A stretch of DNA of 64,000 bases from Psychrobacter immobilis (lineage in GTDB: Bacteria > Pseudomonadota > Gammaproteobacteria > Pseudomonadales > Moraxellaceae). This document shows, piece by piece, positions 57,831-64,000 of this stretch; positions within the stretch are counted from its first letter, which is position 1; every line of letters begins with the position of its first letter. The translations under genes were made by a program, and so were the position numbers. The stretch is taken from the NCBI RefSeq assembly GCF_904846185.1, contig NZ_CAJGZQ010000005.1, positions 1 to 64,000 on the forward strand, in the 5' to 3' direction. Below the pieces are notes generated by a model that was not told where the DNA came from, searched no databases, and saw nothing but the letters and a program-made list of their open reading frames with translations.

Positions 57831-59528
57831 ATGACGCCGAATAAACCTTGGCTTGCCCATTATCCTAATGGTGTACCAAAAACTATCAACCCCGATAGAT
57901 ATAGCAGCATCATGGAGCTGTACGAAGAATGCTTTGAGCGCTTTCGTCTGCACCCTATGAGTATCTGTATGGGCGTGACCCATACCTACGATGATGTTGA
58001 TAAAGCTTCACTTGCCGTTGCTGCATGGTTGCAGGCACAGGGGTTGCCTCAAGGCAGTGTAGTCGCACTTATGATGCCAAACGTGCCGCAATATCTGCCA
58101 ACGATGATTGGTATTTTGCGGGCGGGTTATGTGTGTACCCCAGTTAACCCACTGTATACTGGTCGTGAATTACGCCATCAATTAAATGATTCTGGCGCTC
58201 AGGTTATTTTTGTGGTTGATAACTTTGCTCAAGCGCTCGAACAAGTCATTGATGAGACCAATATTAAGCGTATTGTCCTCTCGAAAATGGGCGACATGAT
58301 GGGCTTAAAAGGTATCTTGGTGAATACTATCATTCGTCAGGTCAAACGCTTAGTGCCTAAGTACAAGTTAAATGACCCTAAACACGAAGTGACCAAGTTT
58401 CCTGATGTGCTGAAGAAAGGCAAAAGCCTGCCGTTCCACAAACCAAAAATGCAGTTAGATCAAAAAGCATTTTTACAGTATACAGGTGGCACAACAGGAC
58501 TATCTAAAGGGGCTATCTTAACGCAGCGTAATATCGTCGCCGCGGCGATGCAATCAGAAGCATGGACCAAACCGATTACGTCAGAGATTAATGAGGTCTA
58601 TATCAATATGGTCATGGCGTTACCGCTCTATCATATTTTTGCCTTTATGCTCAGTCTACTCGGCATGCGCTCAGGCTACACCTTTATCTTGATACCTAAT
58701 CCACGTGATATACCAGGATTTATTAAAACGCTGTCAAAACAGCCGTTCCATATATTGCCAGCGGTTAATACCTTATTTAAAGGCTTACTTGATCATCCCA
58801 ACTTTAAAGAGTTAGACTTTAGCTCATTACGCATCTCACAAGCAGGTGGTATGGCAGCAACTGAGCAGACAGCTGCTCGCTGGTTGGAAGTCACTGGTTG
58901 CGCCATGATTGAAGGTTGGGGTATGACAGAAGGTGTCGCTGTAGGTACCGCTAACGTCATCACTGATCGCAAGTTTAACGGTACGATTGGCGTCCCTGTT
59001 CCTAGTGTCGATGTCATTGTCATCGATGATGAAGGCAATCGCGTTGGTGTCAACGAAGCTGGTGAGATGTGTGTAAAAGGTCCTAACGTAACCTCAGGTT
59101 ATCTTAACAGAGACAGTAGTGATGACTTTACGGCAGATGGCTACTTTCGCACTGGCGATATCGTCAGCATGGATGAAAAAGGATACTTTAGATTATTAGA
59201 CCGTAAAAAAGACATGATTTTGGTTTCAGGCTTCAATGTCTTCCCAAATGAGGTTGAATCAGTGATGCTAGATTGTGATGGTATTATTGATTGTGCGGTG
59301 ATCGGTATTCCCGATGAGCATCAAGGTGAAGCAGTCAAAATTTATATCGTCCCTGCCGATAACAATGTCACCAAGGAAGTCATTAAAGAATTTGCATTGG
59401 ACAATATGACTGGCTATAAATGCCCGCGTCATATCGAATTTGTCAGTGAGTTGCCAAAGAGTAATGTGGGTAAAGTACTACGTCAAAAACTGCGTGAAAA
59501 GCATATGTCGGACAACCCACAATTGTAA
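57831..59528 (+). CDS. fadD: long-chain fatty acid-CoA ligase (first paralogue)
   Basis: A 565-residue AMP-forming acyl-CoA synthetase that activates fatty acids with ATP and CoA for beta-oxidation. Motifs in order: YTGGTTGLSKGA (217-228, AMP binding), GWGMTEGVA, GYFRTGDIVSMDEKGYFRL, DRKKDMILVSGFNVFPNEVE and the C-terminal lysine region SNVGKVLRQKLRE. Roughly 85-90% identical by eye to the gene at 60165. AAGGACG precedes the ATG. A terminator follows, so it does not read through to its paralogue. Confidence 0.95.
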   Translation: MTPNKPWLAHYPNGVPKTINPDRYSSIMELYEECFERFRLHPMSICMGVTHTYDDVDKASLAVAAWLQAQGLPQGSVVALMMPNVPQYLPTMIGILRAGYVCTPVNPLYTGRELRHQLNDSGAQVIFVVDNFAQALEQVIDETNIKRIVLSKMGDMMGLKGILVNTIIRQVKRLVPKYKLNDPKHEVTKFPDVLKKGKSLPFHKPKMQLDQKAFLQYTGGTTGLSKGAILTQRNIVAAAMQSEAWTKPITSEINEVYINMVMALPLYHIFAFMLSLLGMRSGYTFILIPNPRDIPGFIKTLSKQPFHILPAVNTLFKGLLDHPNFKELDFSSLRISQAGGMAATEQTAARWLEVTGCAMIEGWGMTEGVAVGTANVITDRKFNGTIGVPVPSVDVIVIDDEGNRVGVNEAGEMCVKGPNVTSGYLNRDSSDDFTADGYFRTGDIVSMDEKGYFRLLDRKKDMILVSGFNVFPNEVESVMLDCDGIIDCAVIGIPDEHQGEAVKIYIVPADNNVTKEVIKEFALDNMTGYKCPRHIEFVSELPKSNVGKVLRQKLREKHMSDNPQL

Positions 59529-59545
59529 ATAAAAAAATCATTATC

Positions 59546-59581
59546 AAAAGCGTTTTACATCATATGTAGAGCGCTTTTTTT
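59546..59581 (+). terminator. intrinsic terminator after the first fadD
   Basis: The stem AAAAGCG / CGCTTTT with an inner TACAT / ATGTA stem is followed by a T-run, about 18 bp after the stop codon. Confidence 0.85.
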
Positions 59582-60099
59582 ATGTGAATCTATCACTCTT
59601 ATACAGAAAATCATTACTTTGTAACTATAATGTTAATGCTTTTACATAACAACTTTTTCTACAAACTAGATGATTCTTATCATGATTCATAAATTTCCAA
59701 GTAAAATGCCGTTCGCACCTTGTTGCTAACCGCTTATCCTCTATATGGTTACAACATATATTTTTTGCTTTATCAAACTTAATTATAAACTATCAAGTTC
59801 TTGTATAAAAATAACAATATCAATTGTAGTTATGTTAATGTGTTGCCAAAATAAGTCACGCTATTTTTTATTAGTGTGAGTCGATAGTCGTTCAATTCAG
59901 ATCAGTTTATGAGCAAGTGGTGCTTTTCTTAGTAAGGATAATAGTAACCAGCTGTTTACTGTATTTAGACCACTGCTTTTTATAGTGAAATGAGCTTGTA
60001 GTTAAATAATTTATATAGAGGTCACCGTATTTTAGCAGTCTGTGAATCGATAGGATAGCACGCGACAATCCATTGCTCTTAAGGCGATGATTTATATTG
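59582..60099. other. gap between the two fadD genes
   Basis: This AT-rich stretch of 518 bp has no open frame. An ATGATTC-TTATC-ATGATTC repeat near 59670-59688 is the only notable sequence; its role is unknown. Confidence 0.5.
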
Positions 60100-60164
60100 T
60101 TGACAAGGATGTGACTACTCTTTTATAGAACCTTAACGTATCACAACATTTAAGGACGCTAAGT
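60100..60164 (+). promoter_or_regulatory. promoter and leader of the second fadD
   Basis: TTGACA (60100-60105) and TATAGA (60124-60129) at 18-bp spacing look like a sigma-70 promoter. The block matches the region at 57767-57830 before the first fadD. AAGGACGCT is the ribosome site. Confidence 0.7.
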
Positions 60165-61865
60165 ATGACAGTAGATAAGCCTTGGCTGGCGCAATATCCA
60201 GAAAACGTACCCAAGACCATTAATCCTGATCAATATGAGAGCCTCATAGAGCTGTATGAGGAATGTTTCAATCGTTTTCGTATGCATCCTATGACTATTT
60301 GTATGGGTGTCACTCATACTTATGGTGATGTGGATAAAGCCTCACTGGCCGTTGCCGCATGGTTACAAGCGCAAGGCATTCCTAAAGGCAGTGTGGTCGC
60401 ACTCATGATGCCAAACGTGCCGCAATATCTGCCAACGATGATTGGTATTTTGCGGGCAGGTTATGTGTGTACCCCAGTTAACCCACTGTATACCGGTCGT
60501 GAGCTGCGCCATCAGTTGAACGACTCGGGTGCTCAAGTTATTTTTGTGGTTGATAACTTTGCTCAAGCACTCGAGCAGGTAATCGAAGAGACGGATATCA
60601 AACGTATTGTCCTATCGAAAATGGGCGATATGATGGGATTAAAAGGTATTTTGGTCAATACGGTAATCCGTCAGGTCAAACGCTTAGTGCCGAAATATAA
60701 TCTTGACGATCCTAAATACAACGTTACCAAGTTTCCAGATGTGCTGAAAAAAGGTAAAAACCTACCGTTTCAAGCACCAAAAACGGCTTTGCAACATAAA
60801 GCGATTTTGCAGTATACCGGTGGTACCACAGGATTGTCTAAAGGCGCGGTATTAACTCAGCGTAATGTCGTTGCTGCGGCCATGCAGTCAGAAGCATGGT
60901 TTCGCCCTGTTACCTCAGAAATTAATGAGGTTTATATCAATATGGTCATGGCACTGCCGCTGTATCATATTTTTGCTTACATGCTTAGCCTGCTTGGCAT
61001 GCGCTCAGGTTACACTTTTATTTTGGTACCAAATCCGCGTGATATGCCTGGATTTATCAAAACTTTATCCAAACAGCCGTTCCATATTTTCCCAGCGGTT
61101 AATACTTTGTTTAAAGGCTTGCTTGATCAGCCAAACTTTAAAGACCTAGATTTCAGCTCACTTCGTCTCTCGCAGGCAGGTGGTATGGCAGCAACCGAAC
61201 AAACAGCGGCGCGTTGGTTAGAAGTGACAGGCTGTCCGATGGTTGAAGGTTGGGGTATGACTGAATGTGTAGCAGTCGGCACCAACAATATCGTCATTGA
61301 TCGTAAATTTAATAGTACGATTGGCACGCCTGGTCCAAGCGTTGATATTATTATTATCGATGAAGATGGCAAAGAAGTAGGCGTTAATCAGGCAGGCGAG
61401 CTGTGCATCAAAGGTCCAAATGTCATGTCGGGCTACTTTAATAAAGACAGTAGTAGCGACTTTACTAAAGAGGGTTATTTCCGTACGGGTGATATCGTCA
61501 GTATGGATGAAAAAGGTTACTTTAGATTATTAGATCGCAAAAAAGATATGATTTTGGTCTCAGGCTTTAACGTCTTCCCAAATGAAATCGAGTCGGTTAT
61601 GCTTGATTGTAAAGGCATTATTGAGTGTGCAGTCATCGGTATTCCTGATGAACATCAAGGTGAGACGGTAAAAATATATATCGTCCCGGCCGATAATAAC
61701 GTCACTAAAAGTGATATTAAAGAGTTCGCTATCGATAACTTGACCGGCTATAAATGCCCGCGTCATATCGAGTTTGTCACCGAGCTACCTAAGAGTAATG
61801 TCGGCAAGATACTACGTCAAAAATTGCGTGAAAAACATATGTCAGATAATCCGCAAACCTTGTAG
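60165..61865 (+). CDS. fadD: long-chain fatty acid-CoA ligase (second paralogue)
   Basis: A 566-residue paralogue of the preceding gene with the same motifs: YTGGTTGLSKGA (217-228), GYFRTGDIVSMDEKGYFRL and SNVGKILRQKLRE. By eye roughly 85-90% of residues are identical to the first copy. Notable differences: GWGMTECVA replaces GWGMTEGVA next to the active site, and FRPV replaces TKPI. It has its own promoter-like block and a terminator, so it is an independent unit. Different chain-length or expression specialisation is likely but not shown. Confidence 0.95.
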   Translation: MTVDKPWLAQYPENVPKTINPDQYESLIELYEECFNRFRMHPMTICMGVTHTYGDVDKASLAVAAWLQAQGIPKGSVVALMMPNVPQYLPTMIGILRAGYVCTPVNPLYTGRELRHQLNDSGAQVIFVVDNFAQALEQVIEETDIKRIVLSKMGDMMGLKGILVNTVIRQVKRLVPKYNLDDPKYNVTKFPDVLKKGKNLPFQAPKTALQHKAILQYTGGTTGLSKGAVLTQRNVVAAAMQSEAWFRPVTSEINEVYINMVMALPLYHIFAYMLSLLGMRSGYTFILVPNPRDMPGFIKTLSKQPFHIFPAVNTLFKGLLDQPNFKDLDFSSLRLSQAGGMAATEQTAARWLEVTGCPMVEGWGMTECVAVGTNNIVIDRKFNSTIGTPGPSVDIIIIDEDGKEVGVNQAGELCIKGPNVMSGYFNKDSSSDFTKEGYFRTGDIVSMDEKGYFRLLDRKKDMILVSGFNVFPNEIESVMLDCKGIIECAVIGIPDEHQGETVKIYIVPADNNVTKSDIKEFAIDNLTGYKCPRHIEFVTELPKSNVGKILRQKLREKHMSDNPQTL

Positions 61866-61907
61866 TCGTTAAGACTCTCAGTAGTTAAGACTTATAAGTT
61901 TCAAAAA

Positions 61908-61943
61908 ATAAAAGCCCACTATATACAATGTAGCGGGCTTTTT
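61908..61943. terminator. terminator between second fadD and SDR
   Basis: The stem AAAAGCCC / GGGCTTTT with an inner CTA / TAG stem is followed by TTTTT on the plus strand. The convergent genes fadD and SDR may share it. Confidence 0.85.
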
Positions 61944-61996
61944 GTTGCGTTAATTTTTCTTGACTAATTTTGACATTAATAACAACACAACCGCTA

Positions 61997-62866
61997 TCAG
62001 CTGACTCTATTGACCACTTGTAATGGCAAATGCTTCATCGCTTGACCGACAATCGACCATGGCAGACTTGGCACGCAAGCTTCGTCTACTTCTGCCTCAA
62101 TCGCAGCAACGATCGCTTTGGTGCCTGTTTCTGCATCTACTTCAAACGGTAAAGGTTTGGCATTTTCATTGATTTCGGTACGCACATAACCTGGATAAAT
62201 AGTCGATACCTTAATCGGCAATTTGGTCAATAACATATCCGCACGGATACCTTCCGCTAGATGCGCCAACCCTGCTTTACTTGCGCCATAAGCGGTCAAA
62301 TGTTTAGGCAAGCCGCGCATCGCTGACATACTAGATATCACCACCAGATGACCGCTATTTTGGGCTCGGAAAATATTCATCGCCGCTTCACATTGGGCAA
62401 GCGCTGAGATGAAGTTAATCTCGACGGTTTTGCGATTGGTATCAAAGCGTCCTTTGCCAATCCGGCGGCTATCACCGACGCCGGCATTGACCACCACGCG
62501 ATCAATATGACCAAAATCCGCTGCGAACCCATCAAACACCTCGAATATGGCATCATAGTCGCTGACATCTAATGCTCGATATTCAACACGAATATCAGGA
62601 TACGCTGCCATTAACTCTGATTGTAGACTTTCTAGACGATCGGTACGACGCGCGCAAATCGCCAAATTATAGCCAAGCTTGGCAAACAATCTTGCCATGC
62701 CTTCGCCCAATCCTGAGCTGGCACCCGTGATTAATACTGTTTTACCACGACCAATCTGCTGCTTATTTAAACCTTTTAGGTATCGTGCGGGCTGAATTGC
62801 GCTAAATAGCTGATTTTTACTTTGTTTAGCACTTTTGGTGACTAAATTGATCACTTTATTTTGCAT
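61997..62866 (-). CDS. short-chain dehydrogenase/reductase
   Basis: A 289-residue SDR. An amphipathic N-terminal tail of about 40 residues precedes the cofactor motif TGASSGLGEGMA; the basic ARRTDR after the second strand favours NADP. NAGVG, VISSMSA and AYGASKAGL supply the Asn, Ser and Tyr-x-x-x-Lys of the active site. The C-terminal half keeps PGYVRTEIN and a family-like helix. Such enzymes reduce or oxidise lipids, sterols or ketones; no substrate can be read. It is convergent with fadD and lies 227 bp downstream of the phosphatase gene on the same strand. Confidence 0.9.
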   Translation of the reverse strand: MQNKVINLVTKSAKQSKNQLFSAIQPARYLKGLNKQQIGRGKTVLITGASSGLGEGMARLFAKLGYNLAICARRTDRLESLQSELMAAYPDIRVEYRALDVSDYDAIFEVFDGFAADFGHIDRVVVNAGVGDSRRIGKGRFDTNRKTVEINFISALAQCEAAMNIFRAQNSGHLVVISSMSAMRGLPKHLTAYGASKAGLAHLAEGIRADMLLTKLPIKVSTIYPGYVRTEINENAKPLPFEVDAETGTKAIVAAIEAEVDEACVPSLPWSIVGQAMKHLPLQVVNRVS

Positions 62867-62979
62867 AGAACGTCCTGTTTACATCCATATTATATGAAGT
62901 TGACAGTCTATAATATCGCAAATTGATAAGTGCGGCTTGTCTGTCATAAAAATACACAAAAAATACTCAACAATTATCA

Positions 62980-63026
62980 TAGCCGATTTTAATAACATAA
63001 AAATCGGCTACGTATTTAGAGTAGCC
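62980..63026. other. overlapping alternative hairpins
   Basis: Segment A TAGCCGATTTT (62980-62990) pairs perfectly (11 bp) with segment B AAAATCGGCTA (63000-63010). The GGCTAC end of B (63006-63011) also pairs with C GTAGCC (63021-63026). Only one stem can form at a time. The region lies after the phosphatase stop and upstream of the SDR gene on the minus strand. Confidence 0.75.
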
Positions 63027-63093
63027 ATTTTATCCTGATGTTAATCACGGCTTAATTATGACCTTGATGTCTCACCGGCCATCACATGCTATG

Positions 63094-63852
63094 TTATCGC
63101 CACGTCACGAAGCGTTTGCCATCAGCAAATAAGTGACTGTACTCATTAAAAGACAATAGCCGTGTACTCTGCGCTTTTAAAGTAATAGACGTCACGCCCG
63201 TATTAACCAAGCTTTTATTAATTTGATAGGCTGTTGAGCTGCCCTGCTGCAATAACTGCGCGGTAATAGCCGAAATAATGCCGCCCGAAGTAAACACCAG
63301 CACCGTACTATCACGCTCTAAATTCAGATTGGCTACTTGCAAACGCACTTGCTCAAGCGCTTGTTTTGCCCGCTCATTAAATTGTGACCAGCTCTCAATA
63401 TAATCACTGTCATTGTCACCTGCATGCCAGCGCTGCATTGCGGCATCAAACAGCTCCGCTAAACGCATAGACGGCACTTCTGCTTGCGCAATCTCAGCCG
63501 CAATAGCACCTTTACTCATAAAAGCAGGATTAGACTTTATAAACACGTCTTTATGATTAAATTCATCAAATTGTGGCAGTACATAGCTATCCGGCGCACT
63601 TATATCGATCGCAGGCTTACTAGAGATATTGCTATCGGTATTAACAAATGACTGATAACGCTGCCAAAAATGATGTGCAGAGTCTTGCTGTCTAACCAAA
63701 CTACCAGTAAAAATCGCATCGATTCGACGCTGAGTCGTCGCGTAATGCTGACCTAGCATCTGCGCTTGCTTGCCACCCAGCTCTGAGAGTTGATCGTAAT
63801 TCTCTTGTCCAAATGACGCTTGACCATGACGGGCCAAAAGTATGGTTGTCAT
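63094..63852 (-). CDS. histidine phosphatase superfamily protein
   Basis: A 252-residue protein of the phosphoglycerate mutase/acid phosphatase branch. The active-site LLARHGQASFG starts at about residue 5, with the N-terminal phospho-acceptor His, and a second conserved stretch STVLVFTSGG (about 200) precedes the C-terminal motif. The second catalytic His is not obvious near SGGIISA, where family members often have GH; that may affect activity. I start at 63852, where AAGG lies 9 nt upstream, rather than an in-frame ATG eight codons earlier. Family members act on sugar phosphates or phosphoproteins; the substrate is unknown. Confidence 0.85.
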   Translation of the reverse strand: MTTILLARHGQASFGQENYDQLSELGGKQAQMLGQHYATTQRRIDAIFTGSLVRQQDSAHHFWQRYQSFVNTDSNISSKPAIDISAPDSYVLPQFDEFNHKDVFIKSNPAFMSKGAIAAEIAQAEVPSMRLAELFDAAMQRWHAGDNDSDYIESWSQFNERAKQALEQVRLQVANLNLERDSTVLVFTSGGIISAITAQLLQQGSSTAYQINKSLVNTGVTSITLKAQSTRLLSFNEYSHLFADGKRFVTWR

Positions 63853-63920
63853 AAAATATTGCCTTATTAATCGCACTCTTATAATTTTTAAAAGCTCTAG
63901 ATTTTCAATTTTTAATTTGC

Positions 63921-64000
63921 TTACTCTTCAGCTTTAGGTGCGCTTTGTCCAAAATAGCTCTTTGGCAAAATACCTTTAATCACAGCCTGTATAGGACTTG
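63921..64000 (-). CDS. 3' end of an unidentified gene (partial)
   Basis: The last 25 codons of an open frame reach the window edge, ending SPIQAVIKGILP...KAEE and stopping at 63921-63923. The codon pattern looks coding, and the strand agrees with the phosphatase gene 68 bp downstream, which it probably precedes in an operon. Too little is visible to name the product. Confidence 0.55.
   Translation of the reverse strand, partial: SPIQAVIKGILPKSYFGQSAPKAEE

Noticed and set aside
59669..59688. Fur-box-like sequence before the second fadD
   Set aside because: It matches the Fur consensus only partly, it is over 450 bp from the gene, and fatty acid ligases are not typical iron-regulated genes.

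Overview
The window looks like a chromosomal segment of a Psychrobacter-type member of the Moraxellaceae (Gammaproteobacteria). Reasons are the moderate G+C content, the fused prephenate dehydrogenase/EPSP synthase (tyrA-aroA) typical of Acinetobacter, Psychrobacter and Moraxella, the pheA-hisC-tyrA/aroA order, and the surface and fatty-acid gene content. This is inference from gene content; there is no rRNA to confirm it. I see no tRNA, rRNA, CRISPR array, prophage or intact insertion sequence. About 50 protein genes are called, nearly all housekeeping or catabolic.

Left part (1-16 kb): a perfect 14-bp x10 tandem repeat, then a very large trimeric autotransporter adhesin (minus strand) with an internal tandem duplication of about 282 residues. 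Next comes a CpxA/CpxR-like two-component pair, divergent from a small LTxxQ (CpxP/Spy-like) Met/His-rich lipoprotein, then two large unknown acidic lipoproteins in one minus-strand unit, then periplasmic gamma-glutamyltransferase. Together this is an envelope and stress region.

16-24 kb: a compact trans-4-hydroxy-L-proline catabolic island. A PAS-AraC regulator is divergent from a 2-epimerase, a D-hydroxyproline dehydrogenase, a DapA-family deaminase and a ketoglutarate semialdehyde dehydrogenase, followed by an AGCS-family symporter. It would feed hydroxyproline into the TCA cycle as 2-oxoglutarate. It is followed by an Mrr-type restriction endonuclease gene interrupted by one in-frame TAA.

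25-36 kb: dnaE, a 170-bp MITE-like element inserted exactly at the dnaE stop codon, an orphan Hpt protein translationally coupled to trmJ, a YtoQ-family gene, cysE, DUF924, a short-chain dehydrogenase, folB with a divergent folK-like gene, and rarD. 36-41 kb: the aromatic amino acid unit pheA-hisC-tyrA/aroA. 41-57 kb: tal, a small secreted protein, apt, rubredoxin, an alpha/beta hydrolase, a WG-repeat protein, a DMT permease, a uracil permease, sdaA, a DUF4377-like lipoprotein, argJ, an exonuclease III-type gene, a YbgC-type thioesterase and the FetAB-type ABC pair. 57-64 kb: two tandem paralogous long-chain acyl-CoA ligases (fadD) with a matching promoter-proximal block, a short-chain dehydrogenase, a histidine phosphatase and the 3' end of one more gene.

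The most distinctive themes are short tandem repeats (14-15 bp) at five places, three of them inside coding sequence as in-frame pentapeptide repeats, plus the MITE/stop-codon junction, the split Mrr endonuclease and the duplicated fadD locus.
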